Positions 1 through 11,392 of a stretch of DNA of 64,000 nucleotides are shown piece after piece. The position numbers and the translations under genes are program-made. Position 1 is the first letter of the stretch; the number at the start of each line of letters is the position of its first letter. This DNA comes from Phallus indusiatus. Lineage: Eukaryota; Basidiomycota; Agaricomycetes; Phallales; Phallaceae. The notes under the pieces are model-generated. The model saw only the letters and a list, made by a program, of their open reading frames with translations. It was not told where the DNA came from and did not search any database. The stretch spans positions 1-64,000 of the forward strand of contig JAQFWX010000063.1 of assembly GCA_027605045.1 (NCBI GenBank), in the 5' to 3' direction.

Positions 1-1315
1 CTCCCAACCTGTTCAGGCAGATCCCTCAATTCACGAAAATCTTCAATCACTGAAATTATACGCGCAAAGATTGTTGGCCAATGATCCAACATTAGAAAAT
101 GAAAACGAGAATGAGAACGAAAAGGAGCGTATTCATAGTTTTAGTCCCGGAGCCAATGGTACAGACGTTGGACTTGGTATTGTATCAACGGGTGGAACCG
201 GTGGATTGACGGGATGCAGGGAAGCAGTTGAAATTGTTACAAGAAATACCAGGAAAGGTAGGTTTGTTTTGCACTACCGGATGAAAAGTAACTAAAGATC
301 TCTAGCCTCTTATGATATAACCAAGGAAAATTCCAAAGTCGCGGAACTGACATTCGTTAAATCTGCGTATCGACTGGGTGAATCTGTACACGTTGTCGTA
401 GAGTTCAATAACGACGCTTGTACATCAAAAGTCTTGAAGGTGAGCACTACCCCAACTTTTGTTTTATTTTCGGTTGAACATCTATTTTCCAAGGTTTCAT
501 CGACTCTGGAGTCACATGAACGTCCACCTTGGCACTCATCCAACGCTTTAGAAACAATCAGACGCATTCATGCGGAATATTACTCTAGTGGGACCATCAA
601 CACTAAACGCGTAGCATTCGGTCTTGACATTCCCTCTGACGCAAGCCCCGGTTTCCAAGTCGGCGTTGGAGACAAGGATGGTGACCCGAATACAAAAGGC
701 GCACTTGAGTGGAAGATTCGACTTTGTCTACTCATAGCCGTCAGTAGCTCCGGAAAAGGAAACGTGAATGGATCATCTTCCACGTCCTTATCTTCGATGT
801 CAAAAGCTTCTTCCTCCAAGGGGAAGAACAAACGCATCGAGATTCGAAATATTCGTCGAGACGATTCATCGGACAATGAGGCTGATGACGATGCTGCTAC
901 TGAAGCAAACGCTTGGGGGAAAACATGGAAGACTGTGTCACCAATGGAGCGTGTAACTCCTTCCACGAATTTACAAAATCAACCGGGATCTCCCATCACT
1001 CCCAAAACAGAGACACCGACAGGGATAGGTTTCACGTCCACTGCTTCCAAGGGACTATCAGCCTGGGTCGGGATACTAAACGCCATTGCGGCTGGAACAT
1101 ACCACGACGCTGACGAAGATACCGAGGAATATCATGAAGCAGGAGGAGCGAATCGCGAAAAGAAGGGCAGTAATCATGTTCCCCATGATGACGACGATGA
1201 CGATGAGGAAGAGTGGGTACAGATGAATGCAGAAACTGTTGAATGTCTGATTCCTCTTCACGTGTATCCTGGTAACACCGCGTATAGACCCGTCGAAGTT
1301 GTTTTTGAGGTGTAG
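1..1315 (+). CDS. RGP1: RGP1-like subunit of the Ric1-Rgp1 Rab6/Ypt6 GEF (5' end outside the window)
   Basis: Seen: an open frame from base 2, spliced as 2-257, 306-439 and 494-1315 (introns of 48 and 54 nt), ending in TAG. The conserved blocks are an arrestin-like beta domain (AYRLGESVHVVVEFNN), the LESHE segment, a mid-region ending LEWKIRLCLLIAV, and the C-terminal ETVECLIPLHVYPGNTAYRP. Acidic and Ser-rich linkers separate them, including an EN-dipeptide run near residue 35 and a DDDDDDDEEE stretch near the end. Known: Rgp1 pairs with Ric1 at the Golgi and activates Ypt6/Rab6 for endosome-to-Golgi retrograde traffic. The VECxIPxxVxPGNTAxRP tail is characteristic of the family, so the C-terminus is complete. 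The N-terminal part lies upstream of base 1. The next gene starts 191 bp downstream on the same strand. Confidence 0.82.
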
Positions 1316-1506
1316 GATATTTCATACTCATAGATATTTTACTTTCTTGTACAACCTTCAGACTGAATTGTATTACCCAATTTATAAACATATATATTCA
1401 AAACACACAGGCACATGAACTATGGCTGTATATGGCAGTCGACGCGTGACGCACCGAGTGACTCACTGAAATCCAATCCAATCCTGCCTGCCAACTTTGG
1501 CCCAGG

Positions 1507-4500
1507 ATGCCAACTTTCGAAAGTATGCTAGATGACTCCATCGGCTCATTTCCAGACGTGTCGCTAGGTAGTCTAGGTGGCGGACCCCCCTCGACACCAG
1601 GTCCTCCATCCGCGAGTCGACCTCGCGTCAGATCGGATCCCGCCTCAACACCCATGGCTCCAAAGCATTCGACAATTGCCGGTAATGATAATGGCGAGGA
1701 AGAAGATGGACCTGACGACCCACCAACTCCAGTGGCTATCAGGACAAAGCCCCCGGCATCAAGAGGTGGTGTCAATCTCACTCTTCGTGAACAAGAGAAG
1801 GTATTCTCTGCTCCTCCACAATAAACGACAATGAGCGTATAAATCTCACTCAACTGATCCCAGGTCATAGACTCTCTTAAAAAAGAGAACTTTCCTTAAA
1901 ACTCAAGGTTCATTTTCTGGAAGAACGACTTAATCAATTAGCACCCGAACACGTGGAGGCAGCTTTCAAGCAGAATATTAATCTCAAGATTGAAGTCCAA
2001 TCACGCGGCGTAGAGCTCAAGAGATACAAGAAACTCCTACTTGAATTGGAGAAAGAGCTACAAGCTGCCCAGAAAGGTGCTACTGGATCAAAAGCTCGAG
2101 AAAAAGACCTTGAGGACGCACTAGGCGAACGCGAACGCGAAGTCCGGGAGTTACGTCGTCGCAAGGCTGTCGGACCAGACGATACCGCTCTCCGGGAGGC
2201 TGAAGCACGAAATGCAGAGCTGGAAGAACGTCAAGCTGTTTTGGAAGATGAGTTGGAGAATGTCAAAGCGGTCATGGAGGAAGAAATAGACCGTTTGAAA
2301 GAGGAGCTTGCACAAAAAGGAAACGTTTCTCTTACTTCCGACGGTGGCGAAACGCGTCGGGTCAGATTAGAACGTCAGCTCGCAACGGCGGAGGAAACGA
2401 TCGAGGATCTGCAAGCACAACACGAAGAAGATCAACATCACCTCGCCCAATATGAAGAAGATAAGGAGATCCTCGAAGATGAACTCGAACGCTTGAAACT
2501 GATGCTGGAAGATTCTGAGCGAAGGCGTGAAGCCGAAACTCGTGAACGCAGCGAGAGTAGAACGCAGCTCTTAGATGAGCGTGAAGAACGCGACGCGCTG
2601 GAAGACACGTTGAACGCCGTGCGAGATCAATTAGCTGCCACTTTGATAGAACTACAACAACGCGAGGATGATGTGGATCTCAGAACCCGTGAAGCTGAAG
2701 AATTGAGGATAGAACATGAGGCGTTGTTAGCACAGGCTAAAGAAGCTTGGAGAGGTGAACTAGCTGAGCATCAGGCCCAGAATGACGAACTACGTGATGT
2801 GCGTACTTCTCTGTTCAACTCCCTGTCAGTTTAGTTAACGATTTCTCCATCCGAAAGGTAATTGTTGAGCATGAGGCGGAGCTGCAAGACAGGAACGCTC
2901 AGCTCGAGGAGCAAGAGAACGTCATTCGGCAGCTTGAGGACATGCTAGAACAAAAAGATGAAGAAATGAAGCTAACCAACGAAGAGATTAACAAACTCAG
3001 TCAACAAATATGGGATGGGGAGGATGAACTAGAAAGACTCCGGATTGATTTCAATCGACTCAAACAAGATAGTGTCTCCGATCGCGAATCGATAGAAACC
3101 ATCAATGCTGCTCTCAAAGAGGTATGTTTCCTTATTTATTTTTTGCAGATTGAGATCTTTATCTGTCGGAATAGAAACTCAGTTCTACCAAAGCACAGCT
3201 GCAAGAGACGACTGCGCTCTACGAACAGTGTCACCAAGAAATACTTGCCCATCGTGCTCGTGAAGAAGAATTAGGTCGACACGCTGAGGCACTAGCCGCG
3301 GAATTAGAGTCAGAGAGAAAGGCACGGGAAGAATTGGATAACGAGCTCGATGCTCTTGAAAAACAACAGGAAGACGAGGAGCGCCGTCAGCGTCGTGCTT
3401 TGGAAGAGAAACAAGCGGAGCTGAAGACCGCATTAGACGATCTTGGGAGGGAGAAAGCATTACTTGCTGAGCGAGACAAAGATTATGCGATCATTCAGAA
3501 TGCCCTCCGGACACTGGAAGCCGAATCAAAGCGTGTTGGAGAGTCTCATACAACCGATAAATTCTCTCTCGAGCTGGAACTAGACCGCCTAAAGCGTGAC
3601 CTGGCGCGGACGGAGGATGATTTATCTCGAGCTCGCGCCGAATTAGCAGGTCGAGAAGCAGGATATCGTGAACGCGAAGCACAAATTGACAAATTACATT
3701 CAGCTAACCGCGACCTAACTGCTGAACTAGCCGTGCAGACGCAAGCAAAGTTGAATGTCACTGAGAAGCTTGATTCCGCCCAGAGCAGTTTGAAAACTGC
3801 AGAAGCAGACCTCGCGACGCATCGTGCTCGCCTGAACGAACTTGAACAGCGGTTATCGAAAGATCAGCGCACTTTACTATCAAACGAAACACAATTTCGT
3901 GACCAACTGACGGAGCGAAATACGCTTTTGCTGACTATTTACCAATATTTGGACAAGATTTTGGGTCTTGACAGAATTCAGGTTGGTATCCAGCTCCTTC
4001 CTTTTGACTTTATTTACATCTATTTCGCTACTAGAAAGGGGTTGCAGAGACCAAACCATTCACGAACTTCACGATCTTTCACGACAGCTTGATAAGTAAA
4101 TTGAAAGCTCTTAGTCAAATTCAATTGGACTTTGATAAGAGGACGAAGGAAGCTGAAGGCCGGATTGCAGATCAATATAACGTCGTTAAAAAACGACTGG
4201 AGAACTATTCCAAGCAAATAGACGGTTTTGAAAAATCAGTGAAAGCCGCGTTGGAAACACGGCAAATATGGAGACGTAAATTCATGGCTAAGGAAGGCGA
4301 GCTTGAGGCTTTGAAGGTATATATACTTCTCGCTTGATTTATTCTAAACTGAACACTATCTCCGTAGTCGACTAATTCCACACTAACGGCCCAACTAGGA
4401 GCAGTGAAATCATCGCCTAACTCTCGAGATGCAGAGCTTCGCGCTGCAAACACCAAGTTTATCAATTCTGAAAGGCGTATTGTCAACTATCAGAATCAGC

Positions 4501-4824
4501 TTGCCTCGGTTGAAGAAACTAATGCTCAACTCATTGAAAAACATCAAAACGCCGAGCAAAAGTGGGAGGCTCGAGTTAAGGAATATGAAAATCGGCTTAA
4601 GGCCGCTGAGGAGAAGATCAAGAGAGAGAGACAAGGTGCGAAAGAGCGGGTGGCTGAGCTCGACAATCATATCAAGTGAGTAGTTGTTTGATCGATCAAA
4701 AAGCTTCCTTGGAATGAAATGACCTATTTGTTTTTGTAGGACGTTACAAAAGCAGGTCGAAGAGGCAAGACGTCATGGTGCTCAACTTTCAGAGATTGTG
4801 GAGAAGAATAAGTATACCAAGTAA
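1507..4824 (+). CDS. CM1 (Cnn_1N) domain coiled-coil protein, spindle pole/MTOC gamma-tubulin anchor, with a 1-nt frameshift
   Basis: Seen: exon 1 (1507-1800) encodes a disordered N-terminus ending in TLREQEK. Exon 2 opens at 1864 with VIDSLKKENF and continues one frame off as LKLKVHFLEERLNQLAP and NINLKIEV. Together these form the centrosomin motif 1 signature. About 800 residues of heptad-rich Glu/Arg/Leu coiled coil follow through further exons, with introns near 2800-2860, 3122-3177, 3980-4034, 4317-4367 and 4676-4739, ending NKYTK. Known: CM1 proteins (Mto1, Pcp1, ApsB, centrosomin) recruit and activate gamma-tubulin complexes at spindle pole bodies and other MTOCs. Odd: within CM1 the reading frame breaks; the frame entering from exon 1 hits TAA at 1897-1899. 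One extra base in the T-run at 1891-1893 would restore the consensus. The intact remainder suggests a base-call error or a very recent mutation. Confidence 0.8.
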
Positions 4825-5201
4825 TTTTTTATGGTTCGCTGAATACCCTTGTTCTCGTTTATTCCCCTTCTCTCCTTTCAGCTTTCGATGAGTATCTAGG
4901 TATAAGAGAAATAGTGCATCTGTATTTTATCCGTGATGTATTCCTATCGCAATTTATTACTACTACTAGATCTGCCCTTAATAAAAGATCCCTGACCGTA
5001 GGTCATTACACCAGCTGCAGCTGTAGCTGTGTCTCACTGTAGGTTCTTTGAGAGTGTATCTACACCATCTACGCATTTGAATCGAACGGCGATGGTCATT
5101 GTATATGTCAATTCACCCATCGTTAACTTCATGACGGACATGCCCAACACAGAACGATCTATGCCGCGAAGCCGGTCTGGTCACCCTTACAAACATAAAC
5201 C
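4825..5201. other. Intergenic, 377 bp
   Basis: This holds the 3' flank of the CM1 gene and the promoter side of TAH18. No ORF, RNA gene or clear TATA box is visible. Confidence 0.5.
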
Positions 5202-7544
5202 ATGACGTGCATGACGAGCGAGTCCGAGGCTGTCAACTCTGATGAACGTGATGAACGAAAAATTTTGATTTTGTATGCCACTGAAACAGGCAACGCTTAT
5301 GAAGTAGCTATTCGAGTCGCAAATGAGGCGAAACGACGGCATTTTCTTCCCCAAGTTCGCGGAATGGATCAATATTCCATCGTTTGTGTTCCCTCCCTTT
5401 CTCTGCAGTATTTTCCATGATTCATGTCTTGTTTACTGGGTCAGAGATCTTTCATTGAATCCCCAATAGTTCTCTTCGTTGTCTCAACAACTGGTTCGGG
5501 CATTCCGCCGCGTCAAATGTCTTCTTCCGCACTCTGGCAGACCCTCTTACGATCTGACTTGCCTTCTTCCATTCTTGATCATCTTTCCTACAGCGTATTC
5601 GGCTTGGGAGATTCGGCATATGAAAAATTTGCTTGGGCCGGCAAGATGCTGGACAGACGATTGATGTCACTCGGTGCAACGGCAATTTGTGAAAGGGGTG
5701 AGGGTGATGAATCTGGAAGATTTGGGTGAGTCTAAAAAGCCCTAGAGCTGACTATGTAAAATAATAATACGCGTTCATCAAGAATAGAGGAGGCATTCGA
5801 TGCATGGATTGATAAAGTTTTCAATGAGCTCTTGAAAGTATCCCCCTTGCCGGAAGGTGAAACCGTCATACCTGCGAATCGGCTCAAGCGTCCTAGGGTC
5901 AATGTCCAAGAATTACATCTCAGCGAGGAGAAGACAGCACAAATTACAAGCGAAAAGGAAAGGCTTGAACGGCTATCCGAGTATCATTGGATGACATTGA
6001 CAACTAATAAACGGATAACTTCTCCTGAGTGGTTCCAAGATGTCCGACACATCGAATTTGAATCTCAGGAAGTTTTTGAGTCAGAACCCTCAATTGCGTT
6101 TTATATATGCCGACTCATTGGATTGTAGCTATCGCCCAGGTGATATTGCCATTATCAATCCTGTCGCAGATTCCTCCGATGTATCTTCATTCCTGAACGC
6201 GTTAGGATGGTCAAAGATAGCAGACGAAATTTTTGAGTTTGACCCGGCCGAAGGCGGTAGAGTTGCTTTCATAGTTTATCCATAGCCTGTTTCTAATAAG
6301 GATACACTACAGAACTTCCTATACCAGACGAAATACCACGTATCACAACATTGCGAGATTTATTTACACATTATTTGGATTTCAATCAAATTCCTCGCCG
6401 CTATTTTTTCAGTCTTCTTCAACATTTTGCATCGGACGACATGGAACGAGAAAAACTCGAAGAATTTGCGTCGTTGGAAGGGCAGGTATAAAAAAGTCAA
6501 ACTTTTTTTCCTAAACTTGGCTGAGGTCTTTTATTTTGTAGGAGGACTTGTATGAGTATTGTATCCGATTTAGAAGAACTATTCGTGAAGTCGTTTTGGA
6601 ATTCGGGTCCATAAAAATTCCAAAGGAGTATATATTCGACATATTTCCAATTTTGAGACCAAGAGAGTTCTCGATCGCCAGTTCTTCGAAGGTTTGATTA
6701 TAATGCTCCATTATCCTGTATGATATCCTCAATGCCTCTTTAGGTTCATTCGTCTCAGATTCATTTATGTGTAGCAATTGTCCGATATAAAACCAAGCTA
6801 CGAACTCCTCGCAAGGGAGTATGCACCTCCTACCTCGCGAACTTGGACGAAGGTTAGTGAACTATTTTTATACTAATATCTCTGCTTATTTTTTTGGCCG
6901 ATCAGGCTCTCGGTACCTGTGAGAATTAAGCAAGGACTTATGCGACCACCAGACAACAGCGCTGTCGCACCCGTCATTTGCGTTGCACCTGGGACGGGTA
7001 TCGCTCCAATTAAAGCGCTGCTAGAGGAACGTATTCTTAAAGAACAAACAAGTACGTTTTTCCAGTAATGCATTTCACAATGTCGACATTCCCTTTAGAC
7101 AACATATTATATTTTGGATGTCGTTCCTTTCGTCACGATCACTACTATCAAGATATTTGGGAGGGACACGTCGCTCGAGGAGCTTTGCAGTACCGTGTGG
7201 CCTTTTCTAGGGAACGACAGGCACAATCCGAAGTCGATCAAACAGACACGGGAGGAAAGATTTACGTACAGGATCTTCTAAAAGAGGATGCCCAGCTCGT
7301 TTGGGAAACGCTCAAGGATAGAAAGGGGACGCTTTACATCTGCGGGTAAGGGATTCAGATCTCAAAATGACAACACTCGTTGAAGTCAACGCGTCACAGA
7401 TCTTCAAACAAAATGCCTACGGCTGTTAAACAAGCCGTTGAACACGCGGCTATTGTCGTCGGCAACTATACCCCAGAAGAGGCCAAAGGGTTTCTGCGGC
7501 TTTTGGAAAGAGAGGGGAGGCTTCTTGAAGAATCATGGAGTTAG
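5202..7544 (+). CDS. TAH18: NADPH-dependent diflavin oxidoreductase (Tah18/NDOR1)
   Basis: Seen: the N-terminal flavodoxin domain has the FMN loop ILILYATETGNAYEVA at residues 21-36, then VLFVVSTTGSG and VFGLGDSAYEKF. A linker leads to an FAD-binding domain (YRPGDIAIINP; RPREFSIASSS, the RxYS-type FAD motif) and an NADPH domain (VAPGTGIAPIKALLEE; LYFGCRSFRHDHYY; the C-terminal SNKMPTAVKQAV and EESWS). The aromatic terminal residue is Trp. Known: Tah18 passes electrons from NADPH through FAD and FMN to the Fe-S protein Dre2 in cytosolic iron-sulfur assembly. Eight or so short introns interrupt it. Splicing near 6062-6128 is the least certain; a 49-nt intron from GTCAGA gives the best frame. 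The stop follows GAATCATGGAGT. It converges on UROD, 516 bp away. Confidence 0.9.
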
Positions 7545-8060
7545 AACGATGATGTTTCATGGTATTGAATAATCATTGGAGACACAAAAAGACGTCGCTC
7601 TGATCTCATGGTCTGACTGGTGCTGAAGGCTGAAAACAAAAGACGAGTCTTTTGTACATTTACCGAATATTCATGGTATTCAGATGTGTTAGACTGTACA
7701 GCGAAAGCCTAGCCGCATTGGATTGAAAGCACTTGCCTCCAGGGCTTGCCCAACAAAACGGGGAATCGCTTAACGGATGGAACTTTCGAATACTGACACT
7801 GATGGAACATTGCATATAATCCATTGAACTCCCTCCCGTGCAACGTTTCTCCTGAAAATTTTCCCAAAATTTCCTGCTAGGATTCGAGGTCAAAAACGCC
7901 GAGCTCAGTGATAGGAATGATTCATTGGCAATGGCCAGAAAAATATCACAGTCATTGTTTTCTTCCTAGTCTACTTATAACACTCGTATGTTATACACAC
8001 TTTCAGATTCCCAATAAATTAGTATAGAAGAGTGCAGGACTGGTCGTTGGCCGTTACACG
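7545..8060. other. Intergenic between convergent TAH18 and UROD genes, 516 bp
   Basis: Two 3' flanks meet here. The short open frames show no recognisable protein, and no RNA gene was seen. Confidence 0.5.
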
Positions 8061-9361
8061 TCATGTTTCACCAGCGCCACCTTTTGAGTATTTCCATACA
8101 TTCTCTAGGAAGCACTCCAAGTTCTCGGCAGTAATCTGAGGAGTAACGCCGTGCCCGAGATTCGCGATCCAAGCACGGGGTTTATTGTTTAGCGAACCTC
8201 CTTTGAAAGATTCTGCCATTCGTTTTACGCCTTCTTCAATGGCTACAGGTCCAGCTGGTAGAACAGAAGGATCGAGATTGCCTTGGAGTGCCACAGTTCG
8301 TCCTGCTTGTCCTGCGCGAGATAACGCTTCATCAACAATTCGCCGAGCTTCACCGCCTTCAATTGTCCACTCGAGGCTTAAAACGTCGTAACCTGATAAT
8401 GCTTGATCTGCGATAGTGGTATTCGCACCCTTCGCAAACAAAATGGTGGGTACTTGGGGGAGGTTTTGCGCATCTAGCTGCGATTTAAATCGATGGAGAA
8501 GTTGTTGAAGTGAGGCGAGGGAGAATGTACGGTAGTCGTAGGGCGAAAGTTCAGATGCCCACGAGTCAAAGACTTGGACTAACTGTACAAAAGTCTCTGA
8601 AAACCGCTCAAAAGGGTTTCTTTAAAACTTACCTGAGCACCTGCTTTGACTTGTCCCACCAAATGATCTGCGCAAATGTCTGCTATACGGTTCAGCAACG
8701 CTTTACTTTCATCGGGGTATTTGAATAGCCAAGTTTTGGACTTGCTGAACGACTTGCTCCCTCCTCCCTCAATCATATAGGCCATTAAGGTCCAAGGTGC
8801 CCCTACGAACCCGATTAACGGGATATTTCCATCGAGAGCAATGCGTGTTTGAGTGACAGCCTCATAGACATAACCTAGTTCTTTTTCGACGTCAACCTTC
8901 TCATGGAGCAAACGACCAATATCATCAGGAGTGTTAAGTGTTTCTGGGAAATGCGGGCCCGGATTCATCTCAACTGTTAATCCCATTGCCTGAGGGATAA
9001 CGAGGATGTCGGAGAAAATGATAGCAGCATCCAAAAGGCCGTGGTATCGACGGACAGGCTGCATAGTCACTTCTGTTGCCAACTCCGGCGTTCTACAAAT
9101 TTCGAAAAAACCGTGTTTTTCACGGACTTTCAAGAATTCTAAGGAAAAGGTCATTTGCGCAAGAATCTATATTGTTGGGAACTATTCACCTGGCAGTGAG
9201 CGACCAGCCTGCCTCATAGCCCAAACTGGAGCTCTTTCAGTTTCTTCACCTAATTGCGCATGATTAGAATTCAAATAAACTAATCTGAACATAATTAACG
9301 ATTGCACACCTCTAGCAGCTCTGATAATAAGATCATTCTTCAATGGCGGGAAATTATGCAT
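8061..9361 (-). CDS. HEM12: Uroporphyrinogen decarboxylase
   Basis: Seen on the minus strand: start [18 protein letters not shown], then an intron (about 9253-9309), then [14 protein letters not shown], the family signature PxWxMRQAGR with the substrate-binding arginines. Later blocks are [30 protein letters not shown], a [10 protein letters not shown] block (the aspartate-containing substrate region) and [12 protein letters not shown] near the C-terminus. Known: this cytosolic enzyme removes four acetate carboxyls from uroporphyrinogen III to give coproporphyrinogen III in heme synthesis. The start is the first ATG of the frame; upstream in-frame codons give only TTG. Odd: the residue after the signature arginine is Ser where yeast and human have Tyr (RYLP). 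A short intron splits the LP|EF that follows. Confidence 0.93.
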
Positions 9362-9643
9362 CGTAGATGAACTGGAAACAGAGCGGGGGAGATAGATCAA
9401 TTGTACGAATGACTACGTGGACTTTATCTGAATTTATATATGAATTTTAATAAGATATGATAAAAAAGCAGCACTGCTATTGGCAAGCGCTGCCTGCACA
9501 CAAGATGCGCGTTCGTCGAATCCAGTCGTTTGCGTTCCAATTAGTATTTATTTTCTCACGGTTCACACGCTGTAGAGTTGACTGAATTGGCGAAAGATTT
9601 TAAAAAATGTAATATATTAATGACTTGAACAAGGTATGAAGAA

Positions 9644-11297
9644 CTACGCCGAGTATTCTATCTTGGCTGAGAAGGTCAAATGAATCTTAGTTGAATAATT
9701 CGCCAATAATAAAGAAAAAGGCCCGCTTACCTTCGTGCTTTTTAGCCTCTCCAACTTTGCGGGCTGCTTTTGTCAAGTCCTCCTGGACGACGTATTCCCT
9801 TAAATGAAATAAGACCTCCACAATCAGATTGATATAGTCTGCAGCGCTTACCTGTCATCTCGAATAGCAAACATACCAGCTTCTGTAACGACATTTCTCA
9901 AGTCGGCGCCGTTGAAGCCATCAGAAAGCTGAAATTATAATTTAGTTTGCTGGCGCATATGAGAAATGCAAATCGTAAATTACCTTCACAATAGCTTCGT
10001 AATCAATGTCACCACTCTTACTCACGGGGGCGGCATGGATTTTCAAAATCTCCAGACGAGCCTGTTCGTTTGGTAATGGGATCTCAATTTTACGATCTAA
10101 ACGTCCCGGTCGAAGTAAGGCAGGATCCAGCGTATCTGGCCGGTTGGTAGCCATAATCAACTTCGTTCGACCAAGGGAATCAAATCCATCCATTTGGTTT
10201 AACAGCTGCGTGCCAAGTATTAGAAGTACGCACGTAAACGAATTCCCAAGGTACATACCTCCATCAATGTTCTCTGAATTTCACGATCCGCACTTGTCCC
10301 TTCCGAGAAACGTCGCCCACCTATAGCATCAATTTCGTCCATGAATATAATACACGGCTCGTGGTCTCTTGCGTAACCGAACATTTCACGGACAACACGA
10401 GCGGATTCACCAATGTATTTGTCGACGATTGCTGAAGACACTACTTTAAGAAAGTTGGTGGAGAGTGTTGCAGCAACTGCACGAGCGAGGAGGGTTTTGC
10501 CAGTTCCTGGCGGACCGTACAGTAAAACACCTTTTGGTGGACTTATGCCTACTCGTTGGAATAGTTCGGGGTTCATCAAAGGAAGTTCAATAACCTAATT
10601 ATGCAAAAGCTCTTAAAAACTTTTCATAAAGTAGATCGGGGTTACATACCTCTCGCAGTTCTCGAACCTGTTCACTCAAGCCACCTATCCCTGCGAAAGA
10701 GGCATTTCCCGGATCCTCCAAACTCATCTTATAGACAAGGGGATCGACTTCACGAGGGAGAACTCGCATTATCGTCAGTGTCGTCATGTCTAAGCTTACA
10801 CGGGTGCCAGATTTAAGTTTGGCAACAGGCAGAGCTGGTCTGTAAGACACAACATAACGGGGACCCGATGATGCCTTGACAATGACTTTTTCAGGGAGAA
10901 ATAACGAATATTAGCATGATAAGGATGAGATTATGAAGCAAACCCACAGCGTTCATCGTCTAGCTGTTTCATAACTTCGGCGATGATCTGTCCCACTGAC
11001 TGGACAGCTTTAATATCTTCTTCTGTTTTTTCGAAGTCTTTCTCTAGGTCCTTCAAAGAAAAACGAACTATAATGAAATGAGATTAAGAGAAATTTCAGC
11101 AGTAGGGCTTCCTTGCTCACGACTCTTCAAGCTATCTGATATTCTTTCGTGCTCTCTCATTTTCTGCACATTGCAAAGCTTTTAGAGACATAAAGACAAA
11201 GAATTATGAAATAGCTTACAGCACGATAGGACTCTAAAGCTGACTTCCTTCTTGGATCCATTTGAGTCGACGACGAGGATGCTTGAGGATGGGACAT
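9644..11297 (-). CDS. RPT4: 26S proteasome regulatory ATPase Rpt4 (PSMC6)
   Basis: Seen on the minus strand: start [20 protein letters not shown], an N-terminal coiled coil, then an OB-like segment. The AAA module has Walker A GPPGTGKT, pore loop KYIGE, Walker [32 protein letters not shown], and the arginine-finger region [17 protein letters not shown]. The last short exon ends KKHEAKIEYSA followed by TAG. Known: Rpt4 is one of six ATPases of the 19S base that unfold substrates; the Ser-Glu-Gly-Thr-Ser block and a tail without HbYX are typical of Rpt4. At least six introns are present. It diverges from the helicase gene at 11393 with only 95 bp between start codons, so the two must share a promoter region. 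Confidence 0.93.
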
Positions 11298-11392
11298 ATC
11301 GTTAGGTCGAGACGCGTAAGTGCGTGCGCGTATGTAGACAGTCAGTACGTAATTTTGATTAGACGCCCTCTAAATATATTCTCTCTCGAAAA
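11298..11392. promoter_or_regulatory. 95-bp bidirectional promoter, RPT4 / MAK5
   Basis: Start codons of the proteasome ATPase (minus) and the ribosome-biogenesis helicase (plus) face away from each other across 95 bp, so both promoters must overlap here or extend into the opposing genes. No TATA box is evident. Confidence 0.55.

Noticed and set aside
1876..1899. Programmed -1 ribosomal frameshift to explain the CM1 frame break
   Set aside because: The local bases do not form a good X-XXY-YYZ slippery site. Slipping on the A-run gives a poorer match to CM1 than one added T in the T-run, so an indel is simpler.
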